53,714 nt of DNA, taken from positions 1-53,714 of the forward strand of contig CANPGB010000022.1 of NCBI GenBank assembly GCA_947573485.1, in the 5' to 3' direction. The position numbers and the translations under genes are program-made. Numbering within the stretch: position 1 is the first letter of the stretch; each line of letters opens with the position of its first letter. Under the pieces are notes generated by a model. The model saw only the letters and a program-made list of their open reading frames with translations, was not told the origin of the DNA and did not search any database. Below are positions 16,670 through 25,350 of this stretch, in pieces. This DNA is from an uncultured Porphyromonadaceae bacterium. GTDB taxonomy: Bacteria > Bacteroidota > Bacteroidia > Bacteroidales > Muribaculaceae.

Positions 16670-17644
16670 ATGACCACACTCCAAAATATAAATATATCGC
16701 ACAGTGCCGACCTCGATAGACTCAACGAGCGTATTCACAGCCAGTTGTCTACCGGCAGCACGCTCATGAGCCGCATAGTGCTGCAGATGCTCCAGGGCAA
16801 AGGCAAGCAGCTGCGCCCGCTTCTGCTTATGATGTGCGCCCAGATGTTCGGCCCTGTCGACGACCGCGTGCTCGACTCCGCTGTTGCCGTGGAGCTCCTC
16901 CATAACGCCTCGCTTGTGCACGACGACGTCGTTGACGACTCCATGACTCGCCGTGGACGCCCTACTGTAAATGCCGTGTGGAACAACCACATTGCCGTTC
17001 TCGTGGGCGACTATTTCACCTCCTCGGCTATGCAGGCGGCCATTGCCACTGCCGACATCCGCATCGTCGATGCCCTCACAAAACTCGGCCGCAGCCTTTC
17101 TTTGGGCGAAATTGACCAGATTTACAATGCCCGCGAGCACTCTCTCGACAAGGAAAGCTACTTCCGCGTAATCGACTATAAGACAGCCTCGCTCTTCGTG
17201 GCAAGCGCCGAAATGGGATGCTTCGCAGCCAACGCCCCCGATGACTGCCGTGAGATTCTCTCCGGCTTTGCTCTCGCTTTCGGTCGCTGCTTCCAGATTC
17301 GCGACGACGTTTTCGACTACTTCGATTCCGAGACCGTAGGTAAGCCTACAGGCAACGACCTCCGTGAGGGAAAGGTGACCTTGCCCCTGCTCCATGCCCT
17401 TGAGATTGCGCCCGCCGATGAGCGTGAGGCCGCTCTCGAGCTCCTTGCCAAAGACGGGCTCGATGCCGTGCAAATCGCTTTCCTCCAGGATTTCGCCCGC
17501 CGAAACGGTGGCATTGAATACGCCTTTGCGGAGATGCGTCGCCTGCGCGACAGTGGCTGCGAGGCGCTGCGCAGGCTGCCTGTCCACCCCGTGGTCGACG
17601 AGCTTACGGCTCTCTTCGATTTCATAATTGACCGTAATTTCTGA
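16670..17644 (+). CDS. ispB: Long-chain trans-polyprenyl diphosphate synthase (octaprenyl-type)
   Basis: 324 residues. The first Asp-rich motif is DDVVD (85-89) and the second DDVFD (212-216), both metal-binding sites for diphosphate substrates; GKQLRP at 45-50 binds IPP. A small Ala five residues before the first motif allows long products. The enzyme should make the side chain of menaquinone or a related lipid. It overlaps the next gene by one base (TGATG), starting a three-gene operon. Confidence 0.93.
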   Translation: MTTLQNINISHSADLDRLNERIHSQLSTGSTLMSRIVLQMLQGKGKQLRPLLLMMCAQMFGPVDDRVLDSAVAVELLHNASLVHDDVVDDSMTRRGRPTVNAVWNNHIAVLVGDYFTSSAMQAAIATADIRIVDALTKLGRSLSLGEIDQIYNAREHSLDKESYFRVIDYKTASLFVASAEMGCFAANAPDDCREILSGFALAFGRCFQIRDDVFDYFDSETVGKPTGNDLREGKVTLPLLHALEIAPADEREAALELLAKDGLDAVQIAFLQDFARRNGGIEYAFAEMRRLRDSGCEALRRLPVHPVVDELTALFDFIIDRNF

Positions 17645-19713
17645 TGTCGGGCCGTCGTGACACCGTGCGGGGGCTGCGCGTCCTCCTTTGCCTCGCTATT
17701 GCGGTGCTTGCCGCCGCATGCGCCAACATGGGCCGCCCCGAAGGTGGCGCCCGCGATGAGACTCCACCCGTTTTCGTCCGCTCCGACCCCAAACCGGGGG
17801 CTACCGGCGTCGACAAGCAGCGCATAACAGTTATTTTCGACGAGAACATACAGCTCGAAGACGCTTTCACCAAGGTAGTGGTATCGCCCCCGCAGAAGCA
17901 GCCGCCCTCGGTGAGCGCTAACGGCAAGAGACTTACCGCCGAGTTCCGCGACACACTCCTCCCGGGCACAACCTATACCATCGACTTCGCCGACGCCATC
18001 AAAGACCTCAACGAAGGCAATATACTCGACGGCTTCGCGCTCGATTTCTCTACCGGCGACTCTATCGACTCGCTCCGAATCTCAGGCATGGTGCTTCAGG
18101 CCGAGAACCTCGAACCCGCCCAGGGCATGCTCGTGGGCGTATATTCAGCCTACACCGACACCTCGCTCACAACATTGCCTTTCGAGCGCATTGCCCGCAC
18201 TAACCAGCTCGGGCAGTTCACTATCCGTGGCCTGCGCCCCGGCGCCTACCGCGTATTCGCCGTTAACGACCTCAATCGCGATTACCATTGGGACCGCTCG
18301 GAGGATGTCGCTTTCTACGACAGCCTTGTGGTGCCCTACGTTGAGCATATCGAAGTCAACGACACACTCTTTGCCTCAAACGGCGAAGACAGCATCGTTA
18401 CCCGTCCGGGTGTGCGCTACATGCCCAACGACATCCTCCTCTCATGGTTCAACGTCGGGTATAAATCGTCGTACCTCAGCGACTACAAGCGCCCCGACCG
18501 CAGGCGTATAACCCTAACTTTCGGCGCTCCGCAGGATACCCTGCCGCGCGTTACCATTGCCGACGGTGCCCCGGGCATTGGCCGCGCGAGCGAAGAGTGG
18601 GCTCTGCTCAAGGCAAACGCCACCGCCGACACCCTCGAGTACTGGATTTCCGACCCCGAGGTGGTGGCAGCCGACTCGCTGCGCCTCGCCGTGAACTACC
18701 TCAAGACCGACACCGCCGACCGCCTTGTGTGGACGGCCGACACTCTCCGCTTCTTCTTCCGCGACCCCGACCGGAAGAAAAAGGAGAAGGAGAAAAAGAA
18801 ACAGGAAGAAGAGGGTCCGCGTTTCACAGTCGACAGTATTACGGGCGACACCACATTCCTCCCCCCACCCGACATGGAGTACCTCACAATCCGTGCCGTG
18901 GGCTCATCGACTCAGGAACTCAACAAGCCTCTGATAATAGAGATGGCAACACCCCTGGCCGAAGTCGACAGCACCGGCGTGCATCTTGAGATGCTTGTCG
19001 ACACCCTCTGGAAAGCCTTACCTTTCAAACTCGTTCCCGACTCGACCGACCTCTTGCTCAGGCGCCGGATCGACATGCAGTGGAGCGGAGGAGAGAAGTA
19101 TCGCCTCACCGTCGATACCCTTGCCATGACCGGCATCTACGGCACATGGAACCGCCCATTCAAGCACGAGTTCACCGTCAAGCAGCCCGAAGATTACTCG
19201 AGCATGCGCTTTACACTGCCCGGCCTCGACTCCATTGCCTGCGTCGTTGAGCTGCTTACAAGTTCCGACACCCCGGCTTACCGGGCCTCGAAGCCCGCGG
19301 GAGCATCGTCGGTGCTCATACCCTTTGTGGCTCCTGGCACCTACTACGCCCGCCTTGTTATCGACACCAACGCCAACGGTAAGTGGGATACCGGTAACCC
19401 CGTAGAAGGCAGTCAGCGCCAGCCCGAAGAGGTGTACTACTTCGCCAAGAAACTCGAACTCAAAAAGAACTGGGACGTAGAGCAGACATGGCTCGTCGAC
19501 GAACTCCCCGTCGACCTTCAGAAGCCATACGCCATAAAGAAAAACAAACCCAAGCTGAAACGCGGCGAGCAGCCCCCCGTCGACCCCGATGAGGATACCG
19601 ACGGCTACGACAGCGAGTACAACCCCTTCGACCGCACAGGCCGCAGCAACCGCAGCAACAGCTCTAACCGCAACAGCGGCAACTCCGGCGCTTTCCGCCG
19701 CAACACCTTATGA
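17644..19713 (+). CDS. Big_5 (SbsA Ig-like) domain lipoprotein
   Basis: 689 residues. A Sec signal with lipobox LAAAC (Cys26) marks it as a lipoprotein. Residues about 38-135 form the Big_5 domain (ETPPVFVRSDPKPGATGVDK, ITVIFDENIQL, TYTIDFADAIKDLNEGN) and are followed by a carboxypeptidase-like segment (GQFTIRGLRPGAYRVFAVNDLNRDYHWD). A Lys/Glu-rich linker lies near residue 380, and a second beta-domain includes DTNANGKWDTGN. The end is rich in Asn, Ser and Arg. The function is unknown; the family is widespread in Bacteroidota next to lipid or housekeeping genes. Translation is coupled to genes on both sides. Confidence 0.85.
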   Translation: MSGRRDTVRGLRVLLCLAIAVLAAACANMGRPEGGARDETPPVFVRSDPKPGATGVDKQRITVIFDENIQLEDAFTKVVVSPPQKQPPSVSANGKRLTAEFRDTLLPGTTYTIDFADAIKDLNEGNILDGFALDFSTGDSIDSLRISGMVLQAENLEPAQGMLVGVYSAYTDTSLTTLPFERIARTNQLGQFTIRGLRPGAYRVFAVNDLNRDYHWDRSEDVAFYDSLVVPYVEHIEVNDTLFASNGEDSIVTRPGVRYMPNDILLSWFNVGYKSSYLSDYKRPDRRRITLTFGAPQDTLPRVTIADGAPGIGRASEEWALLKANATADTLEYWISDPEVVAADSLRLAVNYLKTDTADRLVWTADTLRFFFRDPDRKKKEKEKKKQEEEGPRFTVDSITGDTTFLPPPDMEYLTIRAVGSSTQELNKPLIIEMATPLAEVDSTGVHLEMLVDTLWKALPFKLVPDSTDLLLRRRIDMQWSGGEKYRLTVDTLAMTGIYGTWNRPFKHEFTVKQPEDYSSMRFTLPGLDSIACVVELLTSSDTPAYRASKPAGASSVLIPFVAPGTYYARLVIDTNANGKWDTGNPVEGSQRQPEEVYYFAKKLELKKNWDVEQTWLVDELPVDLQKPYAIKKNKPKLKRGEQPPVDPDEDTDGYDSEYNPFDRTGRSNRSNSSNRNSGNSGAFRRNTL

Positions 19714-20282
19714 AACACACCGTAACAATATACTGTGCCTCGGCGGCAAACCTCCCCGAGGTCTACATCAAGGCTGCCGCCGACCTCGGCACCGAACTCG
19801 CCCGTCAAGGCGCGGGCATAGTCACAGGCGCAGGCCGCACAGGCCTTATGGGAGCTGTGGCCGATGCCGCTCTCGCTGCCGGTGGCACTGTCACCGGCGT
19901 TATACCTTCTTTTATGGTAGAGCGCGGTTGGCAGCACACAGGCCTCTCGGAGCTCATCGTCACCGACGGCATGCACCGCCGCAAAGAAACCATGGCCGCC
20001 CTCGCTACGGCTGCCGTGGCGCTCCCCGGTGGCATAGGCACTTTCGAGGAGCTTATGGAGATTATCACCTGGCGGCAACTCGGCCTTTTTCACGGCAACA
20101 TTGTTATATATAACGTCGACGGCTACTACGACCCGCTCCTGGCCATGCTCGACAGCGCCGTGGCCAAAGGCTTCATGCGCCCCGACCACAAACAGCTCTA
20201 TACAGTGGCCAATACCCAAGCTGAAGTAATAGCCGCTGCCTTCGCCGCTCCCGCCGACATAAAATTCTCACCCAAGTTCTAA
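19710..20282 (+). CDS. LOG family (TIGR00730) Rossmann-fold nucleotide phosphoribohydrolase-like protein
   Basis: 190 residues. Family hallmarks: an N-terminal YCASA, GAGRTGLMGAVADAAL, MHRRKETM and the signature LPGGIGTFEE (PGGxGTxxE). Members cleave the N-glycosidic bond of nucleoside monophosphates, including cytokinin precursors (LOG), and many bacterial forms act on AMP. The start overlaps the preceding gene by ATGA. Confidence 0.92.
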   Translation: MKHTVTIYCASAANLPEVYIKAAADLGTELARQGAGIVTGAGRTGLMGAVADAALAAGGTVTGVIPSFMVERGWQHTGLSELIVTDGMHRRKETMAALATAAVALPGGIGTFEELMEIITWRQLGLFHGNIVIYNVDGYYDPLLAMLDSAVAKGFMRPDHKQLYTVANTQAEVIAAAFAAPADIKFSPKF

Positions 20283-20338
20283 GTCGAAGTATACCTTTCA
20301 CTTCATCTTTTTGCCTTTATCCTTATTTATATAAATAA

Positions 20339-21271
20339 ATGGCCGCCGATTCGCTCAAGCACTACGATGCTCCCTCGCCGTGGAGCTACGACGCACCCGC
20401 CACTGTCGCCGTCAATCCCGACAGCGTGGCATTCGTGCCCTCTACGGTGCTTGTCGACTCTATCGCCGCCGACACGGTGCACGGCAGAATCCCCCATTTC
20501 ATTACCGCCGAAGAAGCCGACAGCCTGCAGGTAGAGGCGCTCCTCGACAGCATAAGTGCTGCCGACCCGGGCATAGAGCTGCCCTCTGGAGCATCAGAGG
20601 GCATAGTGTCGGAAGCCGTAAGCCCCCACTACAGCCACAGCACACCCCTCACGGCTTTGCTCATGGGCTCCCTGCTCGTGTGCGGATTCAACGCCGCTGG
20701 CCTCCGCCGGGCCCTTAAATCGTATCGCCATGAAATCTGGAGCGTGCGCCGCCGCCCCAACGTTTTCGACGACGAGCGCGCCACAGGCCTCCCCGCCGCA
20801 GTGCTCCTCGCCCTCGTCTTTGTGGTATTCGCAGGCGTCGTGGCATACAACCTCCCCGGGCTTCCGCCCGCACCCTCCTTTGCCGGAGCATGCGCGGCCA
20901 TGGCACTTACCGGTGGCTTCTACCTCTTCCACTTCCTTGCCTACAATGCCGTGGGCTATGCCTTCGGAACACGTGTCGAACGCCGCCGCTGGGTCGACGG
21001 TTTTCTTGCCACAACAGCCTATGCAGGCCTTCTGTTGGCTCTCCCGGCATTTTTGCTCATCTACAGGCCCGAGTGGCATGGTATTCTCCTAATTGTTTCT
21101 GTATCAATTTATTTGCTTGCAAAATTACTTTTTATAATCAAAGGCGTGCGAATTTTTTTTAAAGGATTCCGCTCTTTGCTTTATTTTATTTTGTATCTTT
21201 GCACCCTGGAAATTATTCCTGCTATACTGTTCTATCGAATCTGTTTTTATCTTCAGGGGCTTGATTACTGA
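20339..21271 (+). CDS. DUF4271 membrane protein
   Basis: 310 residues. A long polar N-terminus (about 1-98) is followed by six to seven hydrophobic segments (LTALLMGSLLVCGFNAAGL, LLALVFVVFAGVVAYN, and a very hydrophobic C-terminal third). The arrangement and the placement directly before hemD match the Bacteroidota DUF4271 family. It is probably an inner-membrane protein; the role is not known. Confidence 0.8.
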   Translation: MAADSLKHYDAPSPWSYDAPATVAVNPDSVAFVPSTVLVDSIAADTVHGRIPHFITAEEADSLQVEALLDSISAADPGIELPSGASEGIVSEAVSPHYSHSTPLTALLMGSLLVCGFNAAGLRRALKSYRHEIWSVRRRPNVFDDERATGLPAAVLLALVFVVFAGVVAYNLPGLPPAPSFAGACAAMALTGGFYLFHFLAYNAVGYAFGTRVERRRWVDGFLATTAYAGLLLALPAFLLIYRPEWHGILLIVSVSIYLLAKLLFIIKGVRIFFKGFRSLLYFILYLCTLEIIPAILFYRICFYLQGLDY

Positions 21272-21304
21272 CCGCAGGCCGTCCTGAGCAAATATTTAAG
21301 AAGA

Positions 21305-22060
21305 GTGAAGATAAATAAAATACTCGTTTCCCAGCCGCAGCCGACCTCCGACAAGTCGCCTTACTTCGACTTGGCTCAGAAATACGGTGTGGAGGTTGTC
21401 TTCCGACCCTTTATCAAGGTCGAGGGGCTCCCTGCGAAGGATTTCAGGCAGCAGAAGGTAAACATCGCCGACTTTACCGCTATAGTATTCACTGCAAAAA
21501 CTGCCGTTGACCACTTTTTCCGCCTCTGCGAAGAGACAAGGGTCACTATCCCCGTTACCCTAAAATACTTCTGCACAAGCGAGATGATTGCAAACTATCT
21601 CCAGAAGTACATCGTCTACCGCAAACGCAAGATTTTCGCTTCCAAGTCGGGCCGACTCATCGACCTCATCCCCACTATGCAGAAGCATAAGACCGAGAAA
21701 TTCCTCATGGTGGTGAGCGACGTGAACAATGGTGCTGACACTCAGCTTCTTGCCGATAATAAGCTCAACGTTACCTCGGCAGCTATGTATCGCACCGTGA
21801 GCAACGACTTTGGGCCCGACGAGCCTTTCGACTACGACATGCTCGTTTTCTTCAGCCCCCAGGGTATCGACTCGCTGCTCAAGAACTTCCCCGACTTCAA
21901 GCAGGGCGACATGGCTATCGCTGCCCTCGGCGCCGCTGCTGCAAAATCGGTGAAAGACGCCGGCCTCCGGCTCGACATCGAGGCACCCTCGCCCGAGGCA
22001 CCCTCAATGCCCGCAGCTCTCGACCTCTATCTTGCCAAGACTAACGGCATCCCCGAGTGA
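21305..22060 (+). CDS. hemD: Uroporphyrinogen-III synthase
   Basis: 251 residues with a GTG start (MKINKILVSQPQPTSDKSPYFDLAQKYG). Two Rossmann-like halves are visible, with the family segment IVFTAKTAVDHFFR and the C-terminal FFSPQGIDSLLKNFP ... IAALGAAAAKSVKDAG. HemD sequences are poorly conserved, but the SPQG/IAALG pattern and the DUF4271 neighbour support the call. The reaction is closure of hydroxymethylbilane to uroporphyrinogen III. The stop overlaps the GTG of rnpA. Confidence 0.87.
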   Translation: MKINKILVSQPQPTSDKSPYFDLAQKYGVEVVFRPFIKVEGLPAKDFRQQKVNIADFTAIVFTAKTAVDHFFRLCEETRVTIPVTLKYFCTSEMIANYLQKYIVYRKRKIFASKSGRLIDLIPTMQKHKTEKFLMVVSDVNNGADTQLLADNKLNVTSAAMYRTVSNDFGPDEPFDYDMLVFFSPQGIDSLLKNFPDFKQGDMAIAALGAAAAKSVKDAGLRLDIEAPSPEAPSMPAALDLYLAKTNGIPE

Positions 22061-22452
22061 AAAAGCTCGGTCTTTATAAGAAAGAGAAACTTTGCTCCAC
22101 CTGCGCCATCGACAAGCTCTTTGGCCCGGGCGGAGCTGATTTTTCGCGCCTCGCCTATCCACTGAGGGCTGTCGCGAGGCCTGATGAGGCGCGCAAGTCC
22201 GATGCCCCCGTGGCTTTCCTCATATCCGTGCCAAAGAAGCGCCTGCGTCATGCCGTCGACCGCGTGCAGATGCGCCGCCGCATACGTGAGGCCTACCGTC
22301 TCAACCACCGCGATTTTGCCACCGACCCCGCTCTGAGGCTCGACCTCGGATTCGTGTATGTGGCAAACGCAGTACTCCCTTACGCCACTGTCGAGAAAGC
22401 CATAAGGCGAATCCTCGAAGCCTTGGCCGAGAAATATCCGGCGCAGCAATGA
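22057..22452 (+). CDS. rnpA: Ribonuclease P protein component
   Basis: 131 residues, GTG start. The RNR motif region reads [21 protein letters not shown], the typical RnpA basic helix that binds P RNA, preceded by [10 protein letters not shown] and followed by a strand-helix ending ([13 protein letters not shown]-like, here [10 protein letters not shown]). It is the protein subunit for 5' processing of tRNA. It overlaps hemD and yidD by four bases each; the rnpA-yidD pairing is widely conserved. Confidence 0.93.
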   Translation: MKKLGLYKKEKLCSTCAIDKLFGPGGADFSRLAYPLRAVARPDEARKSDAPVAFLISVPKKRLRHAVDRVQMRRRIREAYRLNHRDFATDPALRLDLGFVYVANAVLPYATVEKAIRRILEALAEKYPAQQ

Positions 22453-22691
22453 GGCACATCTTAGCCTGCCTGAGAGCCGCCGCCGTGTGGCTCCTGTGCC
22501 TCCCCATACTTTTCTACCGCGCCTGCATATCGCCGCTCACACCCCCTTCGTGCCGCTTCACGCCCACATGCAGCCAATATGCCCTCCAGGCTATAAGGCG
22601 CCACGGCCCTTTCAAGGGCACATGGCTCGCCGTAAAGCGCATTTGCCGCTGTAATCCCTGGGGCGGCAGCGGCTACGACCCCGTGCCATGA
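22449..22691 (+). CDS. yidD: Membrane protein insertion efficiency factor YidD
   Basis: 80 residues. The conserved YidD core is visible: [20 protein letters not shown] and [19 protein letters not shown], then [17 protein letters not shown]. It assists insertion of inner-membrane proteins with YidC. ATGA overlaps link it to rnpA and to the TatD gene. Confidence 0.93.
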   Translation: MRHILACLRAAAVWLLCLPILFYRACISPLTPPSCRFTPTCSQYALQAIRRHGPFKGTWLAVKRICRCNPWGGSGYDPVP

Positions 22692-23221
22692 CTCCCGACC
22701 TGCATAACTTCGCCGATATACACACCCACAGAGGCACCGCCCCCGATGCCATAATGTCGGTGGAGCCTTCCGCTACCCTTACGGGCGACTATGGTTCGGC
22801 CTGGTACAGCGTGGGCATACACCCCTGGAGCACCTCCGACAAGGTGCCCGAAGAGTGGTGGGAGCACCTCGCGGCAATGCTCGCCGACCCGCGAGTGGTG
22901 GCAGTCGGTGAGGCCGGGCTCGATAAAAAGCGCGGAGGCTCGCCTGAGTATCAGGAAGAAGTATTCCGCCGTCAGGCCGCTCTCGCCGAGGCCGTGGGCA
23001 AACCGCTGATTATTCACTGCGTAGGCCGCTATGGCCGACTGATTGAACTGCATGCCGAGCTGCGCCCCTCGGTGCTGTGGGTTGTGCACGGCTTCACAGG
23101 CAAACCCGAGCTCGCGCGCCAACTCTCCGCCCGCGGTATAGGCATATCGCTCGGGCGCCGCGCTCCCGAGGGCGTGGGGGCAGTAGTGCCTGAGCAGCTT
23201 CTCTTCCGAGAAACTGACTAA
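22688..23221 (+). CDS. TatD family metal-dependent hydrolase, short form
   Basis: 177 residues, well below the usual ~215-260. Metal ligands are present: FADIHTH (HxH), VGEAGLDK (Glu), PLIIHCVG (His) and WVVHGFTGK (His). The protein stops at LLFRETD, immediately after the catalytic Asp that in full-length TatD is followed by about 30 more residues. Its last four bases overlap the stop of the convergent gene at 23218. It should be a TIM-barrel nuclease or D-aminoacyl-tRNA deacylase-like enzyme; whether the short form is stable is open. Confidence 0.85.
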   Translation: MTPDLHNFADIHTHRGTAPDAIMSVEPSATLTGDYGSAWYSVGIHPWSTSDKVPEEWWEHLAAMLADPRVVAVGEAGLDKKRGGSPEYQEEVFRRQAALAEAVGKPLIIHCVGRYGRLIELHAELRPSVLWVVHGFTGKPELARQLSARGIGISLGRRAPEGVGAVVPEQLLFRETD

Positions 23222-24396
23222 AATCTGTAGCCCAAGCCTAACATCAGGTTCTGCGGGTCTTTGAAATTGCCCAAGCGGTACCCCGTGTTTATAAAAATGT
23301 GGCGGGTGACGAAAGTTTTCAGCGTAAGTGACTGGTAGAAACGCTTTTCTCCTGCGGGGCTCAGAGCATCGATTCCAAGCCCTACGTTAAGCGCGAAAAT
23401 CGGCATGGTGAGTTCGGCGTGCGCCGAGAAGCCCGCGCGCAGTTGTTTGCCGAAAGGAGGACGGTAGAACTTTATATTCTCGTCGTAAGTATAGTCAACG
23501 ATATAATCGTCGAGGGCAGCGTTCTCGTCGTACTGCAGGTCTATGGCCACGCCCGCGGCGAAATAGCGGTTGAGGCGCCGCATGGCAGCCCCCTGCACAC
23601 CCGCCACCCCGAAGGTGCCGGGCACGAGCGTGTGCGGGTCCGTGGTGGTGATTATGCGTTTGCGCCCTGCGCCGTAGGCAGTCACGTCGAAAAACCATTT
23701 GCCGCGGTCAGCCTCCTCGGCAAGAGCCGGGTCGGGAGTCGCCGTCTGCTGCGGCTCTCCTAAGGCATACGCCACGCCTACCACCGCGCTCAGCGTGTTA
23801 ACGCCCGTATTCGGTATCGACGTATTGCCGTTTGAGAAATGTCGGCCTGCCACACCGGCAGTGAGCGTCCAGCGGGGCGATAGCTGCCAGCCCAGGCGCA
23901 GACTTATGCCCATATGCGCCGTAACCGCCGTACTCACCGGCCGCCCTTCCTGAACGGCGTTGGCGTGCTTCCAGCCCATAGCCGCACCGAACTCCCACTC
24001 ATAGCCCAAGCTGAGGCCGTGCCCGAAGCGGGCGAAAGGTGCGCCCTGATATACGTACACCGACACCGGCGTCCCTAAGAGATTGCCTGGAGTATATGCT
24101 GATGCACTCACCCCTATGCCTTGATATACACCGGGGTAGAGCTGCCCTTGCCGTGAGGTGGCGTCGAACGAGAAATCGGCGCGCAGGCCTCCGCCGAAAG
24201 CGCCGTCGACGGCTTGCGACTCCCTGTTGTGCCCACTCACATATGAGTTGGTGTGCACCACACCTCCGGCCATGGCCTCGGCACCGACGCGCCGGTGAAG
24301 AGGTCGCTGCCACCACTCGGGGATGCTGTCGGCATGGGCGCCAAACGCCGCCATAAGGCCGAGAGCGAGACTAAATTTCCGTAACGACAAGTTCAT
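23218..24396 (-). CDS. Acyloxyacyl hydrolase / lipid A 3-O-deacylase (PagL-like) outer-membrane protein
   Basis: 392 residues. Signal peptide MNLSLRKFSLALGLMAAFGAHA. The PagL-type catalytic motif RHFSNGNTSIPNTG (His186, Ser188, Asn189) lies in the first barrel half (about 40-210; GIGVSASAY, YEWEFGAAMGW). The second half (about 230-392) is a further set of beta strands ending in LGLGYRF, an outer-membrane C-terminal signature. It is about twice the length of classic PagL. It should remove an acyl chain from lipid A at the outer membrane. It overlaps the preceding lipoprotein gene by 26 bases. Confidence 0.8.
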   Translation of the reverse strand: MNLSLRKFSLALGLMAAFGAHADSIPEWWQRPLHRRVGAEAMAGGVVHTNSYVSGHNRESQAVDGAFGGGLRADFSFDATSRQGQLYPGVYQGIGVSASAYTPGNLLGTPVSVYVYQGAPFARFGHGLSLGYEWEFGAAMGWKHANAVQEGRPVSTAVTAHMGISLRLGWQLSPRWTLTAGVAGRHFSNGNTSIPNTGVNTLSAVVGVAYALGEPQQTATPDPALAEEADRGKWFFDVTAYGAGRKRIITTTDPHTLVPGTFGVAGVQGAAMRRLNRYFAAGVAIDLQYDENAALDDYIVDYTYDENIKFYRPPFGKQLRAGFSAHAELTMPIFALNVGLGIDALSPAGEKRFYQSLTLKTFVTRHIFINTGYRLGNFKDPQNLMLGLGYRF

Positions 24397-25297
24397 ATTC
24401 AGTAGGTTCTGTGGCGGTGCACGTTGCTTCCAATAGCGTTAAGTCGCCCGTGACCGGTGCGCGCAGCAGTAGTGCAAGACGCACTCCAATGCAGCTGTGG
24501 TAAACTAAGCACTCGGCTTTGACCTTTGTCTGCGGCGGTACGGGTACAGGCAGTATAGCCAGGCGGTCGAAGTTACCTGAGGTATAAGAGGTCTCGTGGC
24601 CGAGAACGATTTCCTTTTCAGGCCCGAGTTCCCACTCGCCTCCATTGCACACAGGCAAGGGGAGGGTGAGTCTCAGGGCCTTGGCCCATGAGGCCGCGGG
24701 CTTCACCTCAATCTTCCCGACTTCATTGAGAAAAGGCCTCAGTTCAAGGATTTGAGATAGCGGTGAGCCGTTCACGAAGCTTTCAGTGGTGGTCGATACC
24801 TTGTAGCGGGGTTTGACTGCCGCCTCATCCCAGAAATAGTCGCACGAAACCACCTCGAAAGGCTTTCCGGGCTCTATCGTAATATCAATGAACTCAACCT
24901 TGTAGGAGTAGGTGAGCCGCAGCCGCGCGTGCGCTTGTAAATCAAGTGTCGATTGTGTGGATTCGATGCGTATCTCCCGCCCCTCGATATATACGTTGTA
25001 GGTCAGAAAAGGGCTGTCGTACGAAATCCTGGCAACTTCCGAAGCCGGGCTGTCGCGGTAGATAACCTTGCCCGCGGCATTGTAGTAGGTGTGCGGGTCG
25101 CCGCTCGAGTAGGTCTCGAAGTTTATCTGCTCGAGCATACGCGGCTGGAAGCGGATGCTTGCCGCGCCTCCGTCGCCGGCGATAGTAACCTCGCTCGACG
25201 AGAGGAGGTCGTCGTTCACAAAAACGTCGGAGTTGCACCCCGCCATAAAAAAGGCGGCGATTATCAGCAATATGGAGGAGAGTGGACGTGAAATCAT
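24371..25297 (-). CDS. Hypothetical lipoprotein, coupled to the PagL-like gene
   Basis: 308 residues from ATG 25297 (MISRPLSSILLIIAAFFMAGC), with lipobox cysteine 21. An in-frame ATG at 25321 would start inside the -7 box of the promoter at 25319-25350, so 25297 is correct. The mature part is beta-rich (VTIAGDGGAASIRFQPRML, LRLTYSYKVEFIDITIEPG). No family is recognised. It overlaps the lipid A deacylase gene by 26 bases, so it probably works with it at the cell envelope. Confidence 0.75.
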   Translation of the reverse strand: MISRPLSSILLIIAAFFMAGCNSDVFVNDDLLSSSEVTIAGDGGAASIRFQPRMLEQINFETYSSGDPHTYYNAAGKVIYRDSPASEVARISYDSPFLTYNVYIEGREIRIESTQSTLDLQAHARLRLTYSYKVEFIDITIEPGKPFEVVSCDYFWDEAAVKPRYKVSTTTESFVNGSPLSQILELRPFLNEVGKIEVKPAASWAKALRLTLPLPVCNGGEWELGPEKEIVLGHETSYTSGNFDRLAILPVPVPPQTKVKAECLVYHSCIGVRLALLLRAPVTGDLTLLEATCTATEPTEYELVVTEI

Positions 25298-25318
25298 GGA
25301 GTGGTTTATTTGCGACTC

Positions 25319-25350
25319 CAAAGTTATGAATTATTTACTTGAAAAGCAAA
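25319..25350 (-). promoter_or_regulatory. Canonical promoter of the lipoprotein-deacylase operon
   Basis: Minus strand TTTG (25350-25347), 20-base gap, TAACTTTG (25326-25319). The -33 box touches the end of the upstream DAHP synthase gene. The promoter fixes the lipoprotein start at 25297. Confidence 0.78.
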
